Origin: Mycobacterium rhizamassiliense
GTDB lineage: Bacteria > Actinomycetota > Actinomycetes > Mycobacteriales > Mycobacteriaceae
NCBI RefSeq assembly: GCF_900157375.1
Contig: NZ_LT721901.1
Coordinates: forward strand, 5,041,685-5,105,684
Length of the DNA stretch: 64,000 nucleotides
Direction of reading: 5' to 3'
Shown here: one piece after another, positions 39,448-48,302 of the stretch
Layout: every line of letters starts with the position of its first letter
Numbering within the stretch: position 1 is the stretch's first letter
Position numbers and translations under genes: made by a program
The notes under the pieces: generated by a model
What the model saw: only the letters and a program-made list of their open reading frames with translations
The model's database searches: none
Told to the model about the DNA's origin: nothing

Positions 39448-41074
39448 TCCGCTCCGGCTGGCCGCGGGCCTGCTGCGCCCGCGGCTACCCCGTGTCCTGG
39501 CGGCCATCGCGCTCGGGGTGTTGTCCCTGGGCAGCGCGCTGGCGCTGGCCGGGGTGTCGGCGTGGCTGATCACGCGGGCCTGGCAGATGCCGCCCGTGCT
39601 GGACCTGTCGGTTGCGGTCGTCGCGGTCCGCACCTTCGCGATCTCGCGCGGCGTCCTGCATTACTGCGAGCGACTGGCCAGCCACGACACCGCGCTACGC
39701 GCGGCCGGTGAGGCGCGGGTGCAGATCTATCGGCGGCTGGCACACGGCCCGGCGACGACGGCCGCGGCGCTGCACAGCGGTGAACTGGTGGCGCGCGTGG
39801 GCGCCGACGTCGACGAGCTGGCCGAGGTATTGGTGCGCGCCATCGTGCCGATTGGTGTCGCCGCCGTGCTGGCGCTGGCCGCGACGGCGACCGTCGCCGC
39901 GATCTCCGTCCCCGCCGGCATCGTGCTGGCCACTTGCCTGCTCGTCGCCGGCATCGCGGCGCCCTGGCTTGCCGGCCGGGCGGCCGCGGCGCAGGAAGAG
40001 GCTGCCCGCCAACATCATTCGGACCGCGACATCTCGGCGATGCTCGCGCTCGAGCACGCGCCCGAGCTTCGGGTGGCCGGCGCCCTCCCCGGTGTCATCG
40101 CCGAATCGCGACTCCGGCAACACGCCTGGAGCGATGCGCTCGACGCCGCTGCCCGGCCTGCCGCCATCGCCGAGGCCATGCCCACCGCGGCGATCGGGGC
40201 CAGCGTGCTCGGCGCGGTGGTGGCCGGGATCGCGCTGGCGCCCGCGGTCGCACCCACCACGCTGGCCGTTCTGATGTTGTTGCCGCTCTCGGCATTCGAG
40301 GCGATTACTCCCCTACCGGCCGCCGCCGTGCAGTTGGTCCGGTCACGGATCTCGGCACGCCGACTGCTCGAGCTGACCGCGCCGCAAGGCACGGTAAAGA
40401 CGTCGACGCGACACCTCACACGGCCGAGCGGGACAGGGCGGCTGACCGCCGAGGTGGTTTCCGGTCACGCGGGGGCGGTGTCTCATCGGGTGACGCTGGA
40501 CCTCGAGCCGGGCTCGCGACTGGCCGTCACCGGCGCCAGCGGTTCGGGCAAGACAACCCTGCTGATGACGCTCGCCGGCCTGGTACCGGCGCTGGCGGGG
40601 CGGGTACTACTCGATGGGACCGGGCTCGGCCAATTCGATGACGATGAATTGCACAGGACCGTAAGCTTTTTCGCCGAAGATGCGCACGTATTCGCAACGA
40701 CCGTCCGGGACAACCTCCTGGTCGCGCGCGGCGATTGCGGCGACGACGAGCTGACGGCCGCGTTGGGCGCCGTCGGCCTCGGCCCATGGCTGGCGAGCCT
40801 GCCCGAGGGCCTGTCCACGGTCCTGACGGGCGGCGCGCAAGCGGTCTCGGCGGGCCAGCGCCGCAGGCTGCTACTGGCCAGAGCGGTGCTTTCGCCCGCC
40901 CGGGTCGTACTGCTCGACGAGCCGACCGAACACCTCGACGCGTCCGACGCCGAGCAAATCCTGCTCGATCTGCTGGGGCCCACCCGCGGTCTGATGCCGC
41001 CGCACAAGACGATCGTGGTGGCTACTCACCACCTGCCCAACGGCATTCGCTGCGACCGACTGCAGATCGGCTAG
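39434..41074 (+). CDS. cydC: Cytochrome bd assembly ABC exporter subunit
   Basis: A 546-aa ABC exporter half, partner of CydD. It has six transmembrane helices (about 15-295) and a nucleotide-binding domain with Walker A GASGSGKTT, a variant signature VSAGQRRR in place of LSGGQ, and Walker B VLLDEPTEHLD. ATG 39434 is chosen because MRRSDPLRLAAGLLRP matches the expected N-terminus; the same frame stays open upstream inside cydD but that part is only read-through. It closes the cyd operon and is convergent with the next gene, 3 bp apart. Confidence 0.92.
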   Translation: MRRSDPLRLAAGLLRPRLPRVLAAIALGVLSLGSALALAGVSAWLITRAWQMPPVLDLSVAVVAVRTFAISRGVLHYCERLASHDTALRAAGEARVQIYRRLAHGPATTAAALHSGELVARVGADVDELAEVLVRAIVPIGVAAVLALAATATVAAISVPAGIVLATCLLVAGIAAPWLAGRAAAAQEEAARQHHSDRDISAMLALEHAPELRVAGALPGVIAESRLRQHAWSDALDAAARPAAIAEAMPTAAIGASVLGAVVAGIALAPAVAPTTLAVLMLLPLSAFEAITPLPAAAVQLVRSRISARRLLELTAPQGTVKTSTRHLTRPSGTGRLTAEVVSGHAGAVSHRVTLDLEPGSRLAVTGASGSGKTTLLMTLAGLVPALAGRVLLDGTGLGQFDDDELHRTVSFFAEDAHVFATTVRDNLLVARGDCGDDELTAALGAVGLGPWLASLPEGLSTVLTGGAQAVSAGQRRRLLLARAVLSPARVVLLDEPTEHLDASDAEQILLDLLGPTRGLMPPHKTIVVATHHLPNGIRCDRLQIG

Positions 41075-41077
41075 CTC

Positions 41078-42475
41078 TCAGAGGTGTCGCCGGCGCGGCA
41101 TGAACTCCAACGAGAGCAAGACGAACACCAGCCACAGCACCTGGGTCGGCGTGATGAGCGCATAGCGACGCGCGTCCAGCGCGTGAAACTTTCGCACGTA
41201 CCGGTACAGCGACTCGAGCGCGATCAACGGGTCCAGGACGTGGATCAGCCGATAGAACACCCGCTGCAGCCGGCCTCGATGCTTGTCGTCGAAAATCTCG
41301 GGGAACGCCGCGAATGAGAGCGATAGCCGTTGCACCCCAGCATCTTTGGCGGCCATGATCATGTCGACGCTGAGCCGTTCGTCGATCCCGCCCCGGGCGC
41401 CGCGGCGCCGCCACGGCACGTCGAGGCTGAGGTCGGTGCCGTCACCGGCCCTCGCATAGCGGTGGAAACCCTGCACCTTTCCCTCGGCATCCCTGGCGAC
41501 GATCAGCTGTATCCCGGGGAGCCGGCCTTCGAGCACGCCGTCCAGGTTCATGAAAAAGCCGCGATCGCTATGGGATCCGCTGGGCGACTCGCGCACCACC
41601 TCGGTGAGTTCAGCCAGATGTGCGGCGTCCAGTTCCTGCTCGGCCAAGATCTCGGTGGTGATACCCGCGTTGTGGCTGCGTTTCACCGCCTGACGCAGAT
41701 TGCGGAATTTGCGGCCCGCCATGTCGAAAGCGGACACCTCGACGACGACGTCGCGGCCGATCGGCACCGCATGCAACGTCTGTCCGATGACGGCGCGATC
41801 GGTCCACAGCGCGACGCGACGCTCGCTGCAGCCGACCACCGCGATGCGCCAGCCGTGCGCATGGCACATCGCGGCGAAATCGACGACCAGCTCCGGGAAT
41901 TGCGCCTCGTCACCGACCGGGTCCCCGCCGACCACGGCAAACCCCATCCGCGTTCGGTAGGCCAGCCCCGCGGTGCCCGCGGCCGAAAAGTGATAGCTCT
42001 TGCCCGTCTGCAGAGCGAACGGCGCCAACGCGTCGTCGCCGGTTTTCTTGATCAACGCCCACACTCGGGGCAGGTCTTGCGGCCGGGGATGCGATGTCGT
42101 CGGCCACATCAGAACCATTCCGGAGCCCGCGATCAGCAGGTGCCCGAAGACGTCGAATCCCAGTACGTGCGAGCCCATTCCGGCCACGACGAACACGGCG
42201 GCGACACCGGCGTGCATCGTCGTCACCGGCCGGCCCAGAAAGATGCCGCGGGCGATGAACGCCACCGCGGCCAGCACGGTCAGCGACCAGCCCAGGCGGC
42301 CGGCGTAATGCCACTCCGGGCGATGATGATGGTGCGCGACGATCACCAATAGCCAGCCCGCGGCGCTGAGTAGAGCCAACGCGCCGACGCAGCGGGCCAC
42401 GACCGAATTAACCGGCACCACAACGTGTTCACGCACGCGCAGCCCTAGCGAGATGTCGACCGGTGGACCCTTCAT
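41078..42475 (-). CDS. DUF2156 membrane protein, MprF-like C-terminal domain (Rv1619-like)
   Basis: A 465-aa protein. About four to five hydrophobic helices (about 25-140) precede a soluble domain of the DUF2156 family, the GNAT-like fold of phosphatidylglycerol lysyltransferases (segments YRTRMGFAVVGGDPVGD, MAGRKFRNLRQAVKRS, SLSFAAFPEIF). It may transfer an aminoacyl or acyl group to a lipid at the membrane, but no substrate can be assigned. The position equals M. tuberculosis Rv1619. ATG 42475 is chosen over GTG 42481 because GGGAGGT lies at the right distance only for the ATG. Confidence 0.8.
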   Translation of the reverse strand: MKGPPVDISLGLRVREHVVVPVNSVVARCVGALALLSAAGWLLVIVAHHHHRPEWHYAGRLGWSLTVLAAVAFIARGIFLGRPVTTMHAGVAAVFVVAGMGSHVLGFDVFGHLLIAGSGMVLMWPTTSHPRPQDLPRVWALIKKTGDDALAPFALQTGKSYHFSAAGTAGLAYRTRMGFAVVGGDPVGDEAQFPELVVDFAAMCHAHGWRIAVVGCSERRVALWTDRAVIGQTLHAVPIGRDVVVEVSAFDMAGRKFRNLRQAVKRSHNAGITTEILAEQELDAAHLAELTEVVRESPSGSHSDRGFFMNLDGVLEGRLPGIQLIVARDAEGKVQGFHRYARAGDGTDLSLDVPWRRRGARGGIDERLSVDMIMAAKDAGVQRLSLSFAAFPEIFDDKHRGRLQRVFYRLIHVLDPLIALESLYRYVRKFHALDARRYALITPTQVLWLVFVLLSLEFMPRRRHL

Positions 42476-42563
42476 GATCACCTCCCGATGCGCTGAGGTT
42501 CCCCTAAGCGGCCTCGGAGCCGCTGCGACATCGAATACCCGGCTAATCCCAAGGTACGCCTGA

Positions 42564-43463
42564 TCAGCGCGAGGGCGGAAAGTATTTCAGCAGACCGTCT
42601 TGCGTCACCGTGGCGACGACGCGACCGGAGCGGTCGAAGAAATGACCGCTGCCCAGCCCGCGTGAATCGGCGGCCACCGGTGACGACGTCGAGTACAGGG
42701 CCCAGTCGTTGAAGTCGACCTGCCGGTGAAACCACATGGTGTGATTGTTGGACGCGGCGAAGATCCGGTCGTACCCCCAGGACAAGCCGTGGGTGGTGAT
42801 GATCGAGTCCAGCACCGTGGTGTCCGACGAATACACCATCGTCGCCGTGTGCAGCACCGGGTCGGCGGGCAGCACGCCGCGGGCCTTCATCCAGACCCGG
42901 TTGTAGGGCAGTCGTTGGCTCTTGTCCCGCATCACCCAAGACGGGTCGTTGGTGTAACGCCATTCGATCGGGTGCAACGCATTGACGAAGTGCGGAACGG
43001 TCTCCTCGTAGCCGGCCAGCAGCTCGCTGAGCCGCGGGTACGCGTGCGGCTGCTCCACCGGCGGCGGCTGGACGGCGTGCTCGAGGCCACTGCCGCCGGA
43101 CATATACGCGACCATCGCCGACGACAGCAGCACGCCGTCCTGAATCGCGTCGACGCGATGGTTGGCGAAACGTCGCTCCTCCCGCAGCCGGATGACGTGG
43201 AACTCGATGTCCTTGTCGATGTCGCCGCCGTTGATGAAATGCACCGACAGCGCGCTGGGCGGCACCTCGTGGGCCAGGCTGCGGCTGCTGGCGACGAACG
43301 ACTGCGCCATGAGCTGTCCACCGAAGGTTCGCATCGGGTTCTTGCTGGGATGGGATCCGATGAACAGATCCTCGCCAATGCTGTTGAGGTCCAGGACCGC
43401 CAGCAGTTCGTCAAAGTCAGCCGTCGATTGGTCTGGATCGTTCGGCTGATCGCCGGGCGGCAC
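42564..43463 (-). CDS. tesB: Acyl-CoA thioesterase II
   Basis: A 299-aa double hot-dog thioesterase. The N-terminal hot dog has FIGSHPS and RTFGGQLMAQ, and the C-terminal hot dog has YSSDTTVLDS and LYSTSSPVA followed by GLGSGHFF, with the Asp/Thr/Gln active-site residues typical of TesB. It hydrolyses medium- and long-chain acyl-CoA in the cytosol. Position and length match M. tuberculosis TesB1 (Rv1618, 300 aa). It follows pykA by 9 bp. Confidence 0.95.
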   Translation of the reverse strand: MPPGDQPNDPDQSTADFDELLAVLDLNSIGEDLFIGSHPSKNPMRTFGGQLMAQSFVASSRSLAHEVPPSALSVHFINGGDIDKDIEFHVIRLREERRFANHRVDAIQDGVLLSSAMVAYMSGGSGLEHAVQPPPVEQPHAYPRLSELLAGYEETVPHFVNALHPIEWRYTNDPSWVMRDKSQRLPYNRVWMKARGVLPADPVLHTATMVYSSDTTVLDSIITTHGLSWGYDRIFAASNNHTMWFHRQVDFNDWALYSTSSPVAADSRGLGSGHFFDRSGRVVATVTQDGLLKYFPPSR

Positions 43464-43472
43464 GGGCTCTCC

Positions 43473-44891
43473 TTAGAGGTCGTCCTCCCCGATCCGGTGG
43501 ACGTGGATCAGGTTGGTTGACCCTACTGTGCCAGGCGGCGCGCCCGCGACGATCACCACCATGTCACCGCGCTTGTAACGGCCCAGCTCAAGCAGCGATT
43601 TGTCGGCCTGGCGGATCATCTCGTCGGTGGAGTCCATGATCGGGACGATGAACGTCTCGGTGCCCCACGTCATGGCCAGCTGGCTCCGCACCTCGGGCCA
43701 GGCGGTGAACGCGAGCAGCGGCAGCGGCGTGTGCAGGCGGGCCAGCCGCTTCACGGTGTCGCCGGACTGGGTGAACGCGACCAGGGCCTTGGCGTCGAGC
43801 CGCTCGCCGATGTCGCGGGCTGCGTAGGAGATCACTCCGCGCTTGGTGCGCGGCACGTGGGTCAGCGGCGGGGCGGCCGTGGAGTTGTCCTCGACCGCCG
43901 TCACGATGCGCGCCATCGTGCGGACCGCGGCCAGCGGGTATTTCCCGATCGAGGTTTCCCCGGACAACATCACCGCGTCGGCGCCGTCGAGCACGGCGTT
44001 GGCGACGTCGGACGCCTCGGCCCGGGTGGGCCGCGAGCTTTCGATCATCGACTCGAGCATCTGGGTGGCCACGATCACCGGTTTCGCGTTTTCCCGGGCC
44101 ATCTGGATGGCCCGCTTCTGGACCAGTGGAACTTCTTCCAGCGGCAGCTCGACGCCCAGATCGCCACGGGCCACCATGATGGCGTCGAAAGCCAGCACGA
44201 TCGCCTCGAGGTTGTCGATCGCCTCGGGCTTCTCCAGCTTCGCGATCACCGGCACCCGCCGTCCCACCCGGTCCATCACCTCGTGAACCAGCTCGACGTC
44301 CGACGGCGAACGCACGAACGACAGCGCCACCAGGTCGACGCCAAGGCTCAGGGCGAAGGTGAGGTCTTCAATATCCTTGTCCGACAAGGGCGGTGCGGAG
44401 ACGTTCATCCCGGGCAGCGACATGCCCTTGCTGTTGCTGACCGGGCCGCCCTCGACGACCGTGCAGATGACGTCCTCGCCGTCGATGGCGTCGACGATCA
44501 ACCCGACCTTGCCGTCGTCGACCAGCACGCGATCGCCGACGACGGCGTCTGAGGCAAGCCGCTTGTAGGTGGTCGACACCCGGTCGTGGGTACCTTCGCA
44601 GTTGGCGACGGTGATGCGTATCGATTCGCCGTCGGCCCAATACGTGGACCCGGTGCCGAAGCGCCCGAGCCTGATCTTGGGACCCTGTAGGTCGGCGAGC
44701 ACGCCGACGGCGCGCCCGGTGGCGTCGGAGGCGGCGCGCACCCGCTCGTAGGCGGCTTTGTGGTCGGCGTAGTCGCCGTGGCTGAAGTTGAGGCGGGCGA
44801 CGTCCATTCCGGCCTCCACCAGGGCCAAAATCGACTCGTCCGACGCAGTCGCAGGGCCAATGGTGCAGACGATTTTCCCGCGTCTAGTCAC
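43473..44891 (-). CDS. pykA: Pyruvate kinase
   Basis: A 472-aa pyruvate kinase, converting phosphoenolpyruvate and ADP to pyruvate and ATP. It contains RRGKIVCTIGPA at the N-terminus, LNFSHGD, the metal and active-site region MVARGDLGVELP, and MLESMI downstream. The C-terminal regulatory domain is present. Length equals M. tuberculosis PykA (Rv1617). It is followed closely by tesB. Confidence 0.97.
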   Translation of the reverse strand: MTRRGKIVCTIGPATASDESILALVEAGMDVARLNFSHGDYADHKAAYERVRAASDATGRAVGVLADLQGPKIRLGRFGTGSTYWADGESIRITVANCEGTHDRVSTTYKRLASDAVVGDRVLVDDGKVGLIVDAIDGEDVICTVVEGGPVSNSKGMSLPGMNVSAPPLSDKDIEDLTFALSLGVDLVALSFVRSPSDVELVHEVMDRVGRRVPVIAKLEKPEAIDNLEAIVLAFDAIMVARGDLGVELPLEEVPLVQKRAIQMARENAKPVIVATQMLESMIESSRPTRAEASDVANAVLDGADAVMLSGETSIGKYPLAAVRTMARIVTAVEDNSTAAPPLTHVPRTKRGVISYAARDIGERLDAKALVAFTQSGDTVKRLARLHTPLPLLAFTAWPEVRSQLAMTWGTETFIVPIMDSTDEMIRQADKSLLELGRYKRGDMVVIVAGAPPGTVGSTNLIHVHRIGEDDL

Positions 44892-44989
44892 GCCAAATCA
44901 GCTTAGTCCTGCTCTGCGAGATCGTGGTGACCCGAAGGTGGCCGGGTCTTGAGCCGTCTGAGAATTCCGGCTCGGCGTCATCGCCGCGG

Positions 44990-45433
44990 CTACCCACCGA
45001 GGACCGTCGGAATCAACGGGAATCCAGGCAGATTGCGCAACACCGTCCACGCGACCGTCACGGCGACGATCGTCAGCACCGCACCGAACGGCAGCACGGT
45101 CCGGTCCTGGTGGCGCCGCATCAGCACGCACCCGACGAGCAGCGGAATGCCAAGTAGCGCAAAGAGATTGTCGTTGATGCTGGCCGGCAGATCGCCGTGC
45201 AGCAGGTCGTACATCATCCGAAGGCCGCCGCAGAACGGGCAATTCCAGCCGGTGAGCATCTTGAACGGACATTGCGGATACACCGACTGCGGATCGTGCG
45301 GGTTGGTGAACCCGATGTAGCCGAGCGCCCCGGCCAGCAACGCACCCGTGCCGATTGCGATCGGAACGCGATGACGGTGCGAGTCGTGATGATCACACCG
45401 TGTCGAGGGCTCCCCGCCCGAATTACGTTCCAT
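44990..45433 (-). CDS. DUF2752 membrane protein (Rv1616-like)
   Basis: A 147-aa membrane protein with the DUF2752 hallmark CPFKMLTGWNCPFCGGLR (Cys-rich turn before a Gly-Arg pair) between two hydrophobic segments, and a third helix near the C-terminus. The His-rich N-terminus (CDHHDSHRHR) may bind metal. Its start overlaps the stop region of the TM2 gene by 11 bp, so the two are coupled. Function unknown. Confidence 0.8.
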   Translation of the reverse strand: MERNSGGEPSTRCDHHDSHRHRVPIAIGTGALLAGALGYIGFTNPHDPQSVYPQCPFKMLTGWNCPFCGGLRMMYDLLHGDLPASINDNLFALLGIPLLVGCVLMRRHQDRTVLPFGAVLTIVAVTVAWTVLRNLPGFPLIPTVLGG

Positions 45434-45791
45434 CGCGCAGCGGGCGCCCCTGCGAGTCGTTGACGCTGCCGACCAGCATCAGCACCCCATCCACGATGCT
45501 CCAGATCAGGCCGATGCCACACAGGCCCGTCAGCAGCTGTGCGACACCGATGCCGGTATCGCCGATGTAGAAGCGCCCGATACCGCCGATCCCGACCAGG
45601 GCCAGCAGCTCCAACAGCCCTGCGGTGAGCTTCGACTTGTCTGAGTACGGCTGTCCGGTCACCGGATGCCGACCGTAGGGCGCGGACGGATCGAAGTTCG
45701 GCGCCGGGTACTGCGGGTATTGCGGCGGATAGCCAGGCGGCGGTGAGTGCGGGCCCGGTTCCGCGGGATCGTGCCACGACGGATCTGTCAC
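45423..45791 (-). CDS. TM2-domain membrane protein (Rv1615-like)
   Basis: A 122-aa protein. The Pro/Tyr-rich N-terminus (about 1-50, PPGYPPQYPQYPAP) precedes a TM2 domain: two hydrophobic helices joined by a polar turn containing GRFYIGDTG, with an aspartate in the second helix (IVDGVLML). Such proteins are common small membrane proteins of unknown role. It is encoded between lgt and the DUF2752 gene, as in M. tuberculosis. Confidence 0.85.
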   Translation of the reverse strand: MTDPSWHDPAEPGPHSPPPGYPPQYPQYPAPNFDPSAPYGRHPVTGQPYSDKSKLTAGLLELLALVGIGGIGRFYIGDTGIGVAQLLTGLCGIGLIWSIVDGVLMLVGSVNDSQGRPLRDGT

Positions 45792-45855
45792 GCCTTCAGC
45801 ATGCCAGATTCAGCGTGATTTGCCGGGCCCTCTGCGCCGGCCAGCAGCTCGTCCG

Positions 45856-47499
45856 CTACCGGCCATTCCTGCGCCGAAACGGCCACCGCCGGCGGGGTTG
45901 CGTGTCGGGCGCCGCAGGCGACGGCGTGCTAGCCGCTGGCGGTGCGGCGGATTCGTCTTGGGCCGCATCGTCGGCGGCGGCGTCGTCCTCGGCCTCGGCT
46001 TCGGTCTCTTCGGCGGTCTCGGGCTCGTCAGCTTCTTCGACTTCTGCCTCTTCGGCCTCGTCTTCAGCTTCGGGCTCTTCTATCTCGGCGGCCTCGTCGG
46101 CTTCCGGCTCTTCGGTTTCGGGCTCTTCGTCGGCTTCGCCCTCGTCGACCGCAGCCTCGAGTTCCTCGGGCTCTTCGGCTTCCGACTCTTCGGCCTCTTC
46201 AACCTCGGCGTCTAGCGCTTCAGCTTCAGGCTCGTCGGCTTCCGGCGCTGCCGCTTCAGCCTCCGCCTCTTCTTCAGCTTCCGGCTCTTCGATCTCGGCG
46301 GCCTCGTCGACCGCGGCCTCCGGCTCCTCGAGTTCCTCGGGCTCTTCGGCTTCCGACTCTTCGGCCTCTTCAGCCTCGGCGTCTAGCGCCTCAGCTTCGG
46401 ACTCTTCGGCTTCCGGCTCGTCGGCTTCGGGTTCTTCTGCTTCCGACTCTTCGGCTTCCACGTCCTCCGCGTCAACAGCGTCTACGGCCTCGGCGGTGTC
46501 GCCCGAATCGGGCGGTCCGTCGTCCTTGTCCGCGACCACCGGGGCCGCTGCCGTCGCAGCGCTAGCCGCGGCCACCTTTGCGGGTTCTTTCGCCGGTTTG
46601 ACTTCCGAATCGGATTCGTCGTCGGCGGCATCGTCTTTGCCGTGCAGACTCTCGGGATCCTCGCGGCCCTTCGGCGCGGCCATGATATACACCACGGCAC
46701 CGATGAACACGAAAGTCGATGTGAACGTGTTGATCCGGATACCAGCGATGTGTGTCGCGGTGTCGTCGCGCAATAGCTCCACCCAGAAGCGCCCGATGCA
46801 GTACAGCGCGACGTAAGACGCGAACAACCGGCCGTGGCCCATCGTGAACCGCTTGTCGATGTACAGCAGGGCGACGAAAACGAGGAGATTCCAGAGCAAT
46901 TCGTACAGGAACGTCGGCTGGACGATGACGGCGAGTTGCCCCGTCGAGACGCCGTCGAGCGAATGCGGGTCGATAAATCCGGATGGGTCCCTGCGATAGA
47001 AGATCTCCAGGCCCCACGGCACGGTGGTCTCGCGGCCGTAGAGCTCCTGATTGAAGTAGTTCCCGAGCCGACCGATGGCCTGCGCCAAGATGATTCCCGG
47101 GGCCAGCGCATCGATGAACGCCGGCAGCGGAACTCCGTGGCGCCGACAGCCGATCCAGGCGCCCAGCAGGCCGAGGGCGACCGCGCCCCAAATGCCCAAC
47201 CCGCCGTCCCAGATCCGCGTCGCCGCGCTCAGGCCCGCACCGCCGGGTCCCCAATAGGTCCGCCAGTCGGTGGCCAGGTGATACAGCCTTCCGCCGATCA
47301 AACCGAAAGGCACCGTCCACAAGGCGATGTCATAGATCACCCCGCGCTGGCCACCGCGGGCGGCCCAGCGCCGGTCGCCGATGATGAGCGCGGCGATGAT
47401 CCCGGTGATGATGAACAGCGCGTAGGCACGAATCGGCAACGGCCCCAAGTGCCAGACACCTTGCGACGGGCTGGGGAAATACGTGGGCAACATCGTCAT
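45856..47499 (-). CDS. lgt: Prolipoprotein diacylglyceryl transferase with long acidic tail
   Basis: A 547-aa protein. Residues 1-275 are the Lgt membrane enzyme with the signature GRLGNYFNQELYG; it moves a diacylglyceryl group from phosphatidylglycerol to the lipobox cysteine of prelipoproteins, such as the one at 32779. The remaining 270 residues are a low-complexity tail dominated by Glu, Ala and Pro, ending in a basic RRRWPFRRR segment. Mycobacterial Lgt proteins have extended tails, but this one is longer than the 468-aa M. tuberculosis protein and contains a 57-residue-period duplication. It follows trpA with a 4-bp overlap. Confidence 0.95.
   Translation of the reverse strand: MTMLPTYFPSPSQGVWHLGPLPIRAYALFIITGIIAALIIGDRRWAARGGQRGVIYDIALWTVPFGLIGGRLYHLATDWRTYWGPGGAGLSAATRIWDGGLGIWGAVALGLLGAWIGCRRHGVPLPAFIDALAPGIILAQAIGRLGNYFNQELYGRETTVPWGLEIFYRRDPSGFIDPHSLDGVSTGQLAVIVQPTFLYELLWNLLVFVALLYIDKRFTMGHGRLFASYVALYCIGRFWVELLRDDTATHIAGIRINTFTSTFVFIGAVVYIMAAPKGREDPESLHGKDDAADDESDSEVKPAKEPAKVAAASAATAAAPVVADKDDGPPDSGDTAEAVDAVDAEDVEAEESEAEEPEADEPEAEESEAEALDAEAEEAEESEAEEPEELEEPEAAVDEAAEIEEPEAEEEAEAEAAAPEADEPEAEALDAEVEEAEESEAEEPEELEAAVDEGEADEEPETEEPEADEAAEIEEPEAEDEAEEAEVEEADEPETAEETEAEAEDDAAADDAAQDESAAPPAASTPSPAAPDTQPRRRWPFRRRNGR
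46159..46227 (-). repeat. Copy 1 of direct repeat in the lgt tail
   Basis: About 69 bp nearly identical to 46330-46398 (two differences seen), offset by 171 bp or 57 codons, so the reading frame is kept. Encodes an acidic Glu/Ala/Ser-rich segment. Confidence 0.7.
46330..46398 (-). repeat. Copy 2 of direct repeat in the lgt tail
   Basis: Second copy of the 171-bp-period repeat in the region encoding the acidic Lgt tail. Confidence 0.7.
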
Positions 47500-48302
47500 G
47501 CCGCGGACACCCGCACGCCGGCGGCCAATTCCTCAGTGAGCGCCCGCAACTGGGGCAAACCCTCGCCGAGCGCGGACACCAAAGCCGAACCGACGATCAC
47601 GCCGTCGGCGTAGCCGGCAATCTGGGCGGCCTGCTCTCGCGACCGCACACCGAGGCCCACACCGACGGGTATGTCGGACACCGCCTTCACCCTGCTGACC
47701 AGTTCGGGTGCGGCGTTCGACACGGCATCGCGTGCCCCCGTCACCCCCATCGTCGAGGCGGCGTAGACGAATCCGCGCGATGCCTCGACCGTCGTCACCA
47801 ACCGCTGCGGGGTCGACGACGGCGCCACCAGGAAGATGCGGTCCAGCCGATGCTCCTCGGAGGCCTCCATCCACTGCTGGGCTTCGTCCGGGATGAGGTC
47901 GGGGGTGATCAGTCCGTACCCACCCGCCGACGCCAAATCCCGCGCGAATGCGTCAACCCCATAGCGCAGCACCGGGTTCCAGTACGTCATGACCACAGCA
48001 TGACCGCCGGCCCGGCTGATCGCCTCGACCGCGGCCAGCGTGTCGCGGACTCGCACTCCCCCGCTCAGCGCCATCTCCGTGGCCCGCGCGATCGTCGGGC
48101 CGTCCATACCGGGATCGGAGTAGGGCACGCCGACTTCGATGAGGTCGCAACCGGATTCGACCAGGGCGGTCATCGCCGCCACCGATGCCGGCACGTCGGG
48201 ATAACCGGTGGGCAGGTACCCGATCAGCGCCGCCCGATTCTCGTTGCGGCAGGAGTCGAACACCGGCCCAAGCCTGCTCGCCTGGCTCTGTTCCACCGTC
48301 AT
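47496..48302 (-). CDS. trpA: Tryptophan synthase alpha subunit
   Basis: A 268-aa TIM barrel that cleaves indole-3-glycerol phosphate to indole and glyceraldehyde 3-phosphate. Catalytic acids are in DLIEVGVPYSDPGMDG. The phosphate-binding GVGLGVRS and the GFVYAASTMGVTG loop are present. It overlaps trpB upstream and lgt downstream by 4 bp each. Confidence 0.97.
   Translation of the reverse strand: MTVEQSQASRLGPVFDSCRNENRAALIGYLPTGYPDVPASVAAMTALVESGCDLIEVGVPYSDPGMDGPTIARATEMALSGGVRVRDTLAAVEAISRAGGHAVVMTYWNPVLRYGVDAFARDLASAGGYGLITPDLIPDEAQQWMEASEEHRLDRIFLVAPSSTPQRLVTTVEASRGFVYAASTMGVTGARDAVSNAAPELVSRVKAVSDIPVGVGLGVRSREQAAQIAGYADGVIVGSALVSALGEGLPQLRALTEELAAGVRVSAA

Noticed and set aside
45743..46816. 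Long Ser/Ala-rich open frame on the plus strand
   Set aside because: It is the antisense of the Glu/Ala-repeat coding region of the lgt tail (Glu codons read backwards as Ser/Leu) and of the TM2 gene start; lgt is certain on the other strand.
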